Shown here: piece by piece, positions 1 through 9,798 of the stretch
Position numbering within the stretch: the stretch's first letter is position 1
Layout: each line of letters starts with the position of its first letter
Assembly: GCA_029378245.1 (NCBI GenBank)
Contig: JARKIF010000004.1
Span: 1,240,001 to 1,304,000, forward strand
From: Roridomyces roridus
Taxonomy: Eukaryota > Basidiomycota > Agaricomycetes > Agaricales > Mycenaceae
Direction of reading: 5' to 3'
DNA: 64,000 nucleotides
Notes under the pieces: generated by a model
What the model saw: the letters and a program-made list of their open reading frames with translations, nothing else
What the model was told of the DNA's origin: nothing
Database searches by the model: none
Made by a program: the position numbers and the translations under genes

Positions 1-233
1 ATTTCGAACCACCTTTTGCAGACGTTCATGAGGAGCGTAGGATCCTGTAGCCCGCATTCGAGAAGGATGTCCGAAGAGATCTCGAGCGGCAACCGTGCAA
101 TGGGATCGCGGACATCATTGAGCTGGCGTTGAAGAGCACTTTTGCGGCGCTCGAGCTCTTTGAGAACCTCCTTCTGTTGCTCGATATCCAACGAGACTTG
201 GTCGATACGTGTTTGGATTTCTGTGACGTACAT
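1..233 (-). CDS. F-box protein, N-terminal part (runs off left edge)
   Basis: The reading frame starts with ATG at 233 and is still open at base 1, so only about 77 residues are visible. The first 40 residues or so are a heptad-rich, charged helix, likely coiled coil, followed by ARLPLEISSDILLEC, which matches the start of an F-box (L-P-x-E-I-x-x-x-I-L). A short coiled coil directly before an F-box is the usual layout of the very large F-box family of Agaricomycetes. Such proteins are expected to link substrates to Skp1-Cullin ubiquitin ligases. The substrate-binding part lies outside the window. A second protein of the same layout is encoded at 12524-13966. Confidence 0.75.
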   Translation of the reverse strand, partial: MYVTEIQTRIDQVSLDIEQQKEVLKELERRKSALQRQLNDVRDPIARLPLEISSDILLECGLQDPTLLMNVCKRWFE

Positions 234-488
234 GGAATCTGAAAGTAAGTAAGCCACGATTAGACTTTACCGTTTACGGACCACACCAGCGGATATTAGC
301 GCACGAACAGTAGTTTCGAGTGTTGAGAGCTATCCGAGTTGAAAGATCGACGCCAAAGGGAAGAGGCACGATCGGCGATCAAAACATACATGATCATCTT
401 TTTCACCCGTCGAAATCTTGCAGACTCCAAGAGGGTATATTCTAGGTATTATTTCTCCAGGTAAATCGTATACAAAAACATCCCGTCC

Positions 489-1624
489 TCACTGGACCTT
501 GGTCGTTTTCTGCGTCGCGCTTCTAATCACCTCAGCTTCGGCACGGAGACCCTCAGCTTCAGCCTCGGCCATAAACTTGCGCTCGACCTCTGCCTGCTTC
601 TCCTTGCTGCTTCCCGCCATCTTCTTGGCCTCCTTGAGCCGACTGGCGTAGGCCCGGTACTTGTCGTCCGTGCCGCCAATGTAGTCGCACCACCGGAAGG
701 ACGTGCTAAAGTTGTTCGTGAAGGCCATGTGGTGGAAGTCGTGGTGCTCAGCACCCGCCCAGAAGGGAAGGAAGTGCTGCAGGGACCATGGGAAGTCTGC
801 GGCGGGGTTATATCAGTCCACGGGAGGGTAGGGAGAACACTCACCATAGCCGCTATGGGCGTCGATGGCCTGGAAAAGACGGAGCGTGATCCAAACGTAC
901 ATGGTGAAGATGTGCAGGTTGCCCGTGAAGTAGCAGTAGAGAAGTGGGCCCGCGATCGTCCCCGTGCCCAGAATCGCGACCTCGGCGGGGTGGGCGTACT
1001 CGGCGGCGAGACCAAAGGGCGCGGAGTACTTGTGGTGGATTTTGTGAATGTACTTGTACATCGGACCGTAGTGCAGCGCCTGGTGGGCAAAGTAGTGGAA
1101 CATGTCCTCGAAGACGAAGAAGAGGGCGACTTGAGGCGCCATCTCGCGCAGGGAGGGAAGAGGGACCTCGTATGTGCGCATGCCAAAGACCTCGGCCATG
1201 GGGTGGAAAAGCCAGATCTACGGACGGTGAGCGGCATCCTCGCGTTTGGCCGTCAACACGCACCACCGGGAGCTCGACCATGAAATGGGAGAACAAGACT
1301 TGCTTGGTACATTCCCATTGCTCTTGCGGACTCGGGATCTTGGCTGGCTGTAGTTTCCAGCGGCGGAAGTAAGGAATAGCGTCGATTATGATCCACGGAA
1401 TGCAGCGGCCAAAGTAGACGATCTAGAGCGCGTAAATGCACAGCGAATACAGGACATGCTGGGCAACACACCTCATGCATTAAGAAACTCATGAGACCGG
1501 TGGCCAGGACTGGGTTTCCAATAAAGGAGTACCAAGAAAACCATTGTTTTTCGGCCCAACTCAATGAGTCAAAGTCCATGGAAGGGTCGTAGAGGGATGG
1601 GGCGACTGTCGAGTTGTAGGACAT
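489..1624 (-). CDS. ERG25: C-4 methylsterol oxidase (ERG25-like)
   Basis: Four exons (1472-1624, 1264-1422, 845-1217, 489-796) join in frame to about 330 residues, the usual length for ERG25. The three histidine clusters of the membrane di-iron fatty acid hydroxylase superfamily are present: HYFAHQALH near residue 145, HKIHH near 162 and HHDFHH near 247. The stretch [15 protein letters not shown] after the second box is characteristic of sterol C-4 methyl oxidases rather than C-5 desaturases. The enzyme removes the C-4 methyl groups of 4,4-dimethylzymosterol in the ER membrane during ergosterol synthesis. The C-terminus is a charged helix rich in Ala, Glu and Lys. Introns are 46-49 bp with standard borders. 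It is transcribed away from the VTT gene at 2268. Confidence 0.92.
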
Positions 1625-2267
1625 GGTGGTGGTGCACAGTCAAGGGTGGCGACGCCGAATTTATCCATGATGGAACCGGCAAAAAACGCGCCACTTTTTT
1701 TATCAGACGATTTCCAGGAAGCTGATCTAAGCATTCCAACCTTGACCGCGACCATTCCCGACAAATCCAGGCCACAAAAAATCCGGGCAACCTCGGGATG
1801 AGCTAGCTTCGATTTTGAGATGCTGGAATGAGTTGCCTCCGTACTGTCATTGGACTTGATTCTGACCGAACGGCGTTCTGGTGACTCGTTGTCCGGTCAG
1901 GACGCCATCTTCGGGAGTCGTGGCACACGGTCGAATGGAGCCTTTCTAGGTTTATATATGGGTGTCCCACTTCAATGCGGTTCATCGATGCATCGTTCGA
2001 GCGTAAGTGTTGTACCATGTACCTTTGGATCCAGTACTATGCACTCTCTCCGTCTATTTATCTCGCTTGCAACCCTATAGCTGCGTGCCCTGTCACTGGT
2101 GTACAGCAGGCCGAGATGACAAATGTGGAAGAGCACCGACGGGTTGCACCGACGGAGGTTCGCATCAACTACTACTGTTCCACCAGTTCCGCCATCTATA
2201 AATGGAACAGATGACTTGAGCCATTCAACTTCTTTTCTCTTCTCTCCTCCCCCTTCATCTTTCTTCC
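1625..2267. promoter_or_regulatory. Divergent intergenic region ERG25 / VTT gene
   Basis: No gene is seen in these 643 bp. A TATA-like stretch lies at about 2196-2203 in front of a pyrimidine-rich run (2225-2265) that leads into the ATG of the VTT gene, a common fungal promoter layout. The ERG25 side shows no motif that can be named with confidence. Confidence 0.4.
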
Positions 2268-3368
2268 ATGGCAGTGCCAACTTATCCCCCGCCTTCCGGA
2301 GCGCCGCCCAACTATATTTATCCCCCGACCCATAAAGGCTCTCTCTCTGTGTCCACATTCGAAGACGATGGGCCAAAGGACTACCGTTCTCGAACGCCAA
2401 GCCCCACTGTGAGCGAGTTCGAGGCTCTGCACCCCGACGCACCCAAGAGGCCGAAACCCATCAAACAAAGAATCCGTGAGTTGCTTGCAATTTCCTTGCA
2501 GAAGATCACCAACATGCAACAGTACTCTACGCGGCTGGTGCCGTCGTTCTCACCGGCGTCATCTTAATCTCAGTATTCCACGAGAAAATAATCAACGCCC
2601 TTCACCCAGCGACCGAATGGCTGCAGGACCACAAAGTTGGGCCTCTCATCCCTATCGCCCTTCTCATTATCATGTCCTTCCCACCAATATTTGGACATGA
2701 ATTAATTGCAATGCTTGTGGGCGTCACTTGGGACCTGCCTGAAGCGTTTTTAATCGTCGGCGTTGGCGTGTTGCTGGGCGAGATTGCCAACTTTGTGTGA
2801 GCGCCATACATGCTTATTTGCATCTGTCTGACGAAGTGTCCGGCAGAACTTTCAAATTCTGCTGCACTGCGCGCAGCAAGGGAATCGAGAAATCGAAACT
2901 CTCTTTCGCTCTATTGGCGCATGTTGTCCGTAAGGGAGGTTTCCTCGTCGTCTTGGTCATTCGGTATGTACCTTGGATTTTTCTCGAGTTTAAACTCACA
3001 CTTTAACAACAGGTACAGTGCTATCCCACCTCACTTTGCCACAGCCGTGTTCTCCACGGTGGGACTGGGTTTCGGGACGTTCATCGCAGCAGCCATTCTC
3101 TCGCTACCCAAGACATTCGTGCCGGTGTACATTGGGTGGGCCATGCGTCCTGAAAACGACGGTACGCCCCATCTTTCTAGTCACGCGAAGAAGTTGCAGT
3201 GCTGACTGAATTGCAGATAATTCGACGAGCAGCAGGGTGGAGAAGATCATTCTCATTATCTCGATCGGTATCACCATCTTTGCGCTCACCTGGATCCGGC
3301 GGCAGATGAGCAACGCCAAAGAGGAGGTTATCTATCTGAGGCGGAAGGCGCGTCAAGGGAAGGTCTAG
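2268..3368 (+). CDS. VTT-domain (Tvp38/DedA-like) membrane protein, intact copy
   Basis: Several exons join in frame from ATG 2268 to TAG 3366-3368 to give a protein of about 290 residues. A Pro-rich cytosolic N-terminus with RTPSPTVSEFEAL is followed by hydrophobic segments. The signature of SNARE-associated/VTT proteins comes next: SFPPIFGHELIAMLVG, GVLLGEIANF, then RYSAIPPHFATAVFS and AAAILSLPKTFVPVYIG. The tail is basic (YLRRKARQGK). Proteins of this family (yeast Tvp38, animal TMEM41/TMEM64, bacterial DedA) are multi-pass proteins of ER/Golgi membranes, and some relatives scramble lipids. The role here is inferred only from family membership. This intact copy allows the broken copies at 3709-12284 to be read. 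A fifth copy lies at 48344. Confidence 0.85.
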
Positions 3369-3708
3369 TTGCTGGTACGTCGGCGTATTCAGATTCGATT
3401 GGATGTTCTTGTTTCAATTTACCCTGGCCCATTGTGGAGTATCTTATCAACTCGAGGCGCTGCAGACTCAGTGCGTAATCTGCTAAACTTGAAGGCTATC
3501 GATTCCATGCATTTTCCGCCGGAACGTAAGTGAAATGTGTCATTCTAATTGATGTGGAGGAGGATAGCGATCGTCCGTCGGAGAGCATTCGGCCCCAACG
3601 GCGGCGCAGTGCCCAAGCAGGCAGTGCAGACATGTTTGTACTAAACTGCCGCGTTCCTTCCGCGTTCCCACTCGACCTTCCCCTCCCTCCCACTCACCCT
3701 CACGAACT
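3369..3708. other. Intergenic, no gene seen
   Basis: These 340 bp separate the intact VTT gene from the next VTT start on the same strand. A pyrimidine-rich stretch just before 3709 looks like a promoter-proximal run. Nothing else could be supported. Confidence 0.3.
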
Positions 3709-4231
3709 ATGACGACCTATCAACCTCCGACATTCGCAGCGCCGACACCGGGCGGATACAGCCAGAATTACACCTACATCCCCACCCATGACGAGCTCGG
3801 CGAGCCCACGATAAATATGTCCGTGCTCAATGAGCACGAGGATCATGATGCAGACGAGGACGATGCAGCCACGCTGCGTGTTCATGTCGCCGGTCGAGAG
3901 GCATCCGAATCGCGTGCGGCGCTGATCCGCACACCGAGTCCGACGGTGTCGGAATACAATGCTTTGCATAACATCAAAAAGCAGAGGACGACGAAGGAAA
4001 ATATCAGTTGCGTTCAAATTCTTTCCATAAGACTTTATACTCTGACACTGCTCTGTAGTCTACTACTCGGTCATCGCCGTAGCCATAACCTTTTCCGTCG
4101 TCATTTCCGTTGAACACGACAAAATCATCAACGCGCTGAAACCAGAAACAAACTGGATGGCGAGCCACCCCGCGGGGTTCCTCATCCCCATAGCCATCTT
4201 CATCGTCCTTTCGTATGTTCTGGCGTCGTAA
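3709..4231 (+). pseudogene. VTT-domain gene, N-terminal half only ('X-N')
   Basis: ATG 3709 opens a VTT paralogue with the family's N-terminus (RTPSPTVSEYNALHNIKK). One intron lies at about 4010-4060, followed by the first membrane segment and FLIPIAIFIVLS. In the intact paralogue the next residues are FPPxFG. Here the frame runs into unrelated sequence after base 4213 and stops at 4231. The breakpoint joins it tail-to-tail to a truncated phosphatase-like gene on the other strand. A matching C-terminal half in the same orientation begins at 10343, so this gene may be split by the whole 4214-10342 segment. Codons up to the break look undamaged, which suggests a recent event. A functional truncated protein cannot be excluded. 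Confidence 0.75.
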
Positions 4232-5330
4232 GCTCGGGACCGAGGAAGAGGAAATTGGGTAGGATTGTGCTGATGGTGAACTCGGGGAACGGCTCTTCCG
4301 TCGTCGGAGGATCATCGGGACGCGCGGTGGGAGGCGGGTCACCGAAGCCACGAGCAAAGCTGAACCCGTTGGCACCGACGCGGGGCGTGTGGGGAGGCGT
4401 GAAATACGCCGTCGGGAATTCGTCCGTGCCGGAGAGCGGGGAAGATAGTGTCCAGGGCGTCGATGGAGAAGAGCCTGCGTGTGAAGGCGATGGCGGCGCT
4501 AGAGCAATTGTGTTTGCCTTGAGGGGCATGGTCCGCACCTGGAGCTTCAGGCGTTCGGCGGACTTTGTGTCGAGCTTGCGCAGGTTGGGAGCTGAGGGGC
4601 GGCGCATGGGAGGAGGGGGTCGTCGGAAGCCCACTTGTGAGGGCGGGGGAGATGGTGTGGCATCCACGATGTTAATTGGGTTAGCGGAAGAGGACGAGGA
4701 AATGACAGAGGACATGACGGGGAGAGGCGACCGTGGCGGCTGCGCATTGAGATTAAGCGCTAGGTTCGGGGCGGCGGATGTTAGATCGAGCGAGGAGCGG
4801 CTGCTATGGCGGATGTGGAAGGCCACATGAGCTGCCGGCGGACGAGTATCGATCAAGAGTGGTCGTCGGGGTGCGCATATTCGGTCGTAGAGCGTGCCGG
4901 GCTCAATGGGCTGGGACTTGCGAGGCGTAGAAGGGGCTGGTGGAGTCGTCCCAATGAATCGCGCGCTCAGCGGTGCTTCACCGGCTGGGGTGAAATACGA
5001 GGATATGCTCGAGGCGGGACTGCTGCTGGAAGGCTCCCAAGGAGAAGTATCTCCGAGCTTGACCTTCAACGAGCCGGATGAGCGTATTGGCCGTAGTCGC
5101 AGGTTCTGCTGGACGTTCTGTCTCAGCTGTTCGAGGCGCGCCAGAGACCTGGCAATGTCCGTCTCGTCGTCGGAGAGGGGATCAGGTGAACTGAGGTCCC
5201 CCGCAAGGTCGAGGCCCTCGTCGTCCTCGAGTTCGAGAGGTTGCGGAGATTCGAGCTCGAGGTCGACATTGGCTGGCCTGGCAGGAGCCTGAAGAGTAAG
5301 ATTTGGCGGTCGACCTCTTCGAGCAGCCAT
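4200..5330 (-). pseudogene. Rhodanese/dual-specificity phosphatase-like gene, truncated before the catalytic domain
   Basis: From ATG 5330 the protein has a long low-complexity Ser/Pro-rich region. The N-terminus is MAARRGRPPNLTLQ. A rhodanese-like strand-loop segment (GTLYDRICAPRRPLLIDTRP) is followed by more disordered sequence and then ISTILPNFLFLGPELTTPEH. That last segment normally starts the dual-specificity phosphatase catalytic domain of fungal MAP-kinase phosphatases. The frame then ends within four residues, exactly where VTT half-gene sequence begins on the other strand. The Cys-x5-Arg catalytic motif is therefore missing, and I found it nowhere else in the window. An alternative start is ATG 5345. 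The ORF is free of stops to the break, so the loss looks recent. Assignment rests on overall resemblance to Agaricomycete MAPK phosphatases. Confidence 0.7.
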
Positions 5331-5472
5331 ACCAAGATCGTACAAATAAAAGTCAATCCAATTTACTATTTGATTTCGCTACTACATCAAGGTATCTCCT
5401 GCATTTTCGCCTGCCGTGCTTTCCTTCGCGAGTAGATATATGCCGGTCGCGCTAGTTTCAAATAAGCAGAGT

Positions 5473-6099
5473 TCAAAGACGAGGTATGGCAAGTTCACCT
5501 GCTATCATCAAACGCCGAATGTAAAAGAAAGAAAGCACCGTGACGACGGCCGTAACTGCGATGACGCCCTTCTGGACGTGGCTGCTCTTCTTGCTGTCTA
5601 AACCCGAGTGAGCATATGATTCTGGGAAGAGGGCTGCACATACCGCTTTCTAGCGCCACGCCAACATATACAATCGCCAGTTGCTTCGGTAACGAGACTA
5701 CTGCAGCGACGAGGAAGATCCAGAACGGCATGCCACAGGTGGAGAAAATTGCGGTGGTTAGATGGGGCGGTATTGAGGAGTAGCGGATTATGATGGCTAT
5801 ACGCAGCCCGCCTTCACGGACCACGCGGGCAAGTGTCCCGTATTGCAGGTTTGAGAGTTCCATCTTTTGGCCCCTAGCGCGACAGCAGGATTTGAAGATA
5901 AAGTAGGTCCCAATCTCGCCCAGAATCGTGCCGGCTGCGAGTTTTCAGAGGAGGTCGAGTTTAAAGGCAGAAAATATCTACCAGCGGCGATGCCGAATCC
6001 GGGGCCTTTTCGTATAAGTCGGGAGGGATGAACATGGAAGGAGATTACCTAGACCCCAGACCAAACCGACCAACAGGTAGACGATCTCGGCTCCAAAAA
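5473..6099 (-). pseudogene. VTT-domain gene, C-terminal half ('Y-C')
   Basis: Reading from 6099 leftward, the frame enters at LFGAEIVYLLVGLVWGLG and passes two short introns. It continues through AAGTILGEIGTYFIF, VVREGG, RYSSIPPHLTTAIFS and AAVVSLPKQLAIVYVGVALESG to a last membrane segment and a stop at 5473-5475. This is the second half of a VTT gene with no internal stop. Its 5' boundary lies exactly at the 8-bp sequence TCCAAAAA (6092-6099), which is repeated at 9799-9806. There the N-terminal half of a VTT gene on the same strand ends. Joining the halves at that repeat restores an in-frame P-F-F-G-A-E-I motif, so 9799-10255 plus 5473-6099 is most simply one gene split by an insertion. Confidence 0.75.
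6092..6099. repeat. Left copy of 8-bp direct repeat TCCAAAAA (candidate target-site duplication)
   Basis: TCCAAAAA at 6092-6099 is repeated in direct orientation at 9799-9806. The two copies lie at the broken edges of the two halves of the minus-strand VTT gene. Such a repeat is what an insertion with an 8-bp staggered cut would leave. Confidence 0.5.
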
Positions 6100-6294
6100 G
6101 TGCGTCGCTCGTCCTGCACCTCGTCCTCTGTACCATACACTCAGATCTAGTCACAAGCAGTGATTTGGTAGACGCACAGAGCTTGATTTTAATGCCGCCC
6201 GTCCGTTCGCATTGAGCGAGGCACGCGTACATTGAATTGCGTGCGCTCCATCTTCACGGGCACTGCAGCAGCACTGGAAGGCAAGTTGACAACC

Positions 6295-7635
6295 TCACCT
6301 ACGAAGGTACCAACGAAGGTACCAGCGCAGACGACGATAGCAAGGCCAGACGAAACCGAGGAGAAGGGAAGAGGGGTCGGTATCCGAGTGCGCACGAATG
6401 AATTCGCGTTTACTGTCGGACGTGGCGTCGGCCGCCTTCATCTCCAGCATCGTCCGCACGAAATCAACCCCGAGCAAATCCTCCAGGTCCTTCCAATACC
6501 GCTCCATCAACCAGCCACATCCATTCTTATCCCCGCGCTCCTTCAAGTCCGCAGGAGCCGTCGTCTCCGGGGGCGAGGTGGTAAAGTTCAGTAGCGGTAG
6601 GGGCACATCCGACAGATCAGTGTCGTCTTCATCATCGGTCTCAACGACACCCGCGTCTGCGTTGTCGGTCTCGAGTTGCTCCTTCTAAACCGGTATCAGC
6701 GTCGGAAGAAGGAGGAAAAGAGACGCGTCTTACCTGCTCCTCGGATGCGTCCCACATCTCGACGTCCCCGTCCCCGTTGCCGAACTCGTCCTCCTCCTTC
6801 TAAACCGGTATCAGCATCGGAAGAAGGAAAGCAAGAGACGCGTCTTACGTTGTCCTCGGGCGCTTCCCGCATCTCCACATCCCTGTCGCCATCGATGATG
6901 TTGATTTCCTCCTTCTAAACCAGTATGAGCATTGGATGAAAGAAAGAGAAAGACGCGTCGTACCTCGACGTGCTCTTTCCCGTGCACATCCCCATCCCCG
7001 TCGATGTCAACATAGCAGTAGGGATAGTCGCTATCATATTCCTCCTGAACCAGTGTGAGTATTGGACGATATCAAACAGAGAGACGCGTCGTACCTCCAC
7101 CGTCGTCGACGACGAGCCTTCCTTTTCTTTGCCCTTCGTATCAGGTTTAGATTTTTGTCGCGCGTGTTTGAGGCCAAAGCAAAGAGAAAGAAAGAAAGAA
7201 AGAAAAGACGCGTCATACCTTATCGTGGTCATTCTTATTGCTAGAGTCGGCAATGCCGGCGTCTGACTCGTTCCCACCCGAGGGTTGGGAGAAGAGGCCC
7301 ACAACGCGGAATGCCTTCCCGAGGGTGGTCTGTGAGGGTGTGAGCACGGGAGGAGAGAAAGAAAGAAAGGACGCGTCTTGCCTGCAGCTTCCACGTTTTC
7401 TTCTTCTTTGACGACGAGGAAAGGAGGCCAGAGCCACTCGCGGCCGTGTCGACGCGAACCTGTCCGAGTGTGAGCATGAAAGAAGAGAAAGAAAGACCAG
7501 ACGCGTCTTGCCTGCGATTTGGGCAGCTTAGTGAAGCCGAATTTCTGCGACCATGTTAGTAGATGAAGAATCCTCATCGCGGTCGACTACCTGGAAGACG
7601 CTGAAGCCACTGCTCTTCTTCTTTTTGGGGGGCAT
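6295..7635 (-). CDS. Acidic/lysine-rich hypothetical protein with seven introner-like introns
   Basis: I do not recognise the protein. Exons read from ATG 7635: 7591-7635, 7512-7544, 7382-7459, 7219-7329, 7095-7133, 6964-7044, 6849-6914, 6734-6799, then 6684 down to a stop at 6295. The last exon may be spliced differently near its end. Every internal exon is a multiple of three and every intron is phase 0. The N-terminus is basic (MPPKKKKSS), followed by Lys- and Ser-rich segments. Three exons then repeat an acidic unit of the form KEE...DGDxDVEM...E. The C-terminal part has a helical segment GCGWLMERYWKDLEDLLG. Intron 1 (7545-7590) is ordinary; the other seven share the GACGCGTC core. A nuclear location is a guess from composition. 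Confidence 0.65.
6685..7511 (-). repeat. Family of seven near-identical short introns (introner-like)
   Basis: Seven introns of one gene share the same build: 6685-6733, 6800-6848, 6915-6963, 7045-7094, 7134-7218, 7330-7381 and 7460-7511. Donors read GTAAG, GTACG, GTATG or GCAAG. All have the 8-bp palindrome GACGCGTC at intron positions 5-12, then a pyrimidine-rich run, a CTGATAC or CTCATAC/CTCACAC branch-like motif and TGGTTTAG or similar. The three closest to the 3' end of the gene are each exactly 49 bp. The two at 7330 and 7460 use GC donors. The intron at 7134 is longer because of a GAAA microsatellite (about 7181-7204 on the plus strand) and extra sequence. The first intron of the gene (7545-7590) lacks the core, which makes it a useful contrast. 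Confidence 0.8.
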
Positions 7636-7711
7636 GGTGGAGGAGAGGAAGAGAGTTGTAGAGATCAAAGTACACAGGAACACACAAACACTTCTTGATT
7701 CACACCGCATC

Positions 7712-9409
7712 ATGGGCGGGACACCTCCGGAGACCGTACATCTACCCAACCCTCTTTTGGCAGAACCTGCGGGAAGCCTCGTCGCTTCTGAGCCCACTCC
7801 CGAGGTCTTGATGAAGCAGCTGGACGACGTTCCCGAGTGGCACCCAATTCCAGTCAACTATCCCCCACAGTTCCCGGACAACTATCCCCCAGAATTCCCC
7901 ACATTGGACACCGATGCTCTGTATAGGGTCTACAACAGAAGAAAAAACAAGGTCCTCGACTGGCTCGGGGACGCAGCAATCGAGGCGGCCATTTACTTGG
8001 CCATGTATCCGACGCTGTCCGCATGCGCTCAGCCAATCACGGCATCTATGGGTGTATGTCGTATAAATTGCCGCACGCTTTTTACTGAGAGCTATGTAGA
8101 ACCTCTGCAATGCGTTGGCCAGCAAGAGCTTCCTGAGCCATCTGCCCTTGTTGTACGGTCTCCAGCTCCAGCTCCCCGATGCTCGTAGAGCTGACAAGGA
8201 ACGGTCCCCTTTTCCCAATATGAAGCGTATGGGTGATCTATTCGAGGGTGTTGTTGGGGTCTCTTTACAGCGTTGTGGTACGTGCTCACGTTCCAGGCTC
8301 GACTCCGATTTAGACAATTTTAGGGTATTCGATGACCCTGCGTTGGCTCCACTCGCTGTTCCAACCCTGGGTGGCCCACGCGCACCAGCGAGAAGACACC
8401 CCGTTCGTCTCTGCCGTCGACAAGGATCTGTATCAAAAGCGCATGCGGACTCTGGCCGGAGCCCCAGTGGCGCCTCGTGATGAGCGACTAATCAGTCTGG
8501 ACTGTCTCGTCGTGGAGGCTCCGCTGCGAATCGCCCTACATAAGGGAAGCATCTCAGCAGCAATTGGCGAAAACTCCTGGGAGAAGCTGGACATAACTCG
8601 TTTGGGTTTGTCCGGCGACTACCCACACCCTCCGCCTTTGGAGGCATTGGATCCCGTCATTCTCACTGCTGCTCTGACGGACACCAGCTATTACCTTCAC
8701 TTTGGGGAGGATGTTAAATTCAATGAAGGCTATCGATCGGTGGGGCAGCATTTGCTACATCTGGCAGCAACCGTCTTGACGGTGCGCCTTGCGCCTGGAT
8801 CAACATCTGCCCAGCTCGATGTGAACTATTTCATTTCGTCATGGCCGCCCTATCTGACGCGTCCTTCAGGAGATTCGGATTTCATGCACATGTTTCCCCG
8901 TGTTTGCGCTTGTCGGGCTCATGCTTAATGTACATCGCCACCTTCGCACTGTTCGCGAGGCTGCTGACAGTACCTGTTGGATATCGCCTGCCGAGTCCGC
9001 TGCTGCGTTCTGCTCTTTGGCCGGTGTGACGTATCTTCAAGTTGGTAAGCAACCAGGTCTGCCTTTTTTCCCCTCATCTGACTTCTCAGGCTGGGACGGC
9101 TTTCTGAGTTGGGTCAGTGATATATTGTCACCGTGGATTCTCGCGGCGGCAGCGGAGAAGTTTCTGGGTGACAAGGGTGCACAGAGTCGACGAGCGCATC
9201 GTCTCAAGGCTCAGGAAAAGGCGGCGGAGAACAGGAAGCAGAAGAAGAAGCAGAGCAAGGCGGCTCTGAAGCTGAACCAGCTACAAGATCGCAAATCGGC
9301 GACAGATGCACGCAGTCGTTACGCTGGTGATTCTCGTAAGTCATCTATTCAGGACGTTTGGATCCCCGACGCTGATGAGTTGCGGCAGCGGCTAAATCAC
9401 GGCACATGA
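7712..9409 (+). CDS. RNase III-domain protein
   Basis: Five exons (7712-8053, 8100-8277, 8324-8820, 8870-9044, 9090-9409) join in frame to about 503 residues. The first half carries the two RNase III signature boxes. KVLDWLGDAAIEAAIYL (near residue 80) corresponds to the E-x-L-G-D-A box but has Asp in place of the usual Glu. KRMGDLFEGVVG (near residue 155) keeps the Asp and Glu of the second metal-binding pair. The middle contains a hydrophobic segment and no recognisable double-stranded RNA-binding domain. The C-terminus is very Lys- and Gln-rich (about 70 residues) and may bind RNA. It would act in processing of structured RNA if active. The gene sits head-to-head with the introner-rich gene at 7635, only 76 bp away, so they probably share a promoter. 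Confidence 0.7.
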
Positions 9410-9798
9410 AAGTCCGACCTCGCTCATCCGAATGCTAGTAGTTCTCTCCTCATCCGCGGTACGATCTATCTTTCTTGATTTACTACTATCTAGGAAGGAA
9501 ACATGTAACATATAATTGGCGGTCGGAGTATAATTGTATCCTGTTCCCGGGCTTCACGTGAGAACGGTGTTTCCAGTCAAGTTTAAAGAAGACATCTTTG
9601 GTAAGTACTGCCTGTGAGCGTCTGCGCAGTCTGGGGAGGCGGTGCGCCCAGGCCGATAAACAATCGCATGAAATGAGAGCTGACCTGTTGTTTGACAGCT
9701 TGCCGTCGCCATTCTGGTCGTCGCCCGTGGAATGTGCGACTTGCAGAACATGACGATGAAAGGACAATGTGGATGAAGAGCCCAACTTTGCAGCCCTG
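9410..9798. other. Non-coding part of the inserted segment
   Basis: These 389 bp separate the RNase III-like gene from the right edge of the candidate insert. Open frames exist on the minus strand only as read-through from the broken VTT half. No gene is supported. Confidence 0.3.

Larger units (their letters stand above)
6100..9798. mobile_element. 3.7 kb inserted segment carrying two genes
   Basis: The segment lies between the two halves of a VTT gene and is flanked by the 8-bp direct repeat TCCAAAAA. It carries the introner-rich gene (minus strand) and the RNase III-like gene (plus strand). No transposase, reverse transcriptase or integrase was found. Read on the minus strand, its right end begins CAGGGCTGCAAAG, which resembles hAT-type termini, but the other end (GTGCGTCGC) is not a matching inverted repeat. 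An 8-bp duplication is typical of hAT elements. The class of element and the mobility of the segment are inference. A capture or recombination event is equally possible. Confidence 0.4.

Noticed and set aside
527..1296. Long ORFs of 147-236 codons on both strands over ERG25
   Set aside because: They are frame shadows of the ERG25 exons; the histidine boxes fix the true frame.
6100..6240. Possible continuation of the truncated phosphatase after position 6100, as a single inversion of 4214-6099 would predict
   Set aside because: None of the three plus-strand frames resembles a DSP catalytic domain and all stop quickly. The direct repeats and strand order favour an insertion instead.
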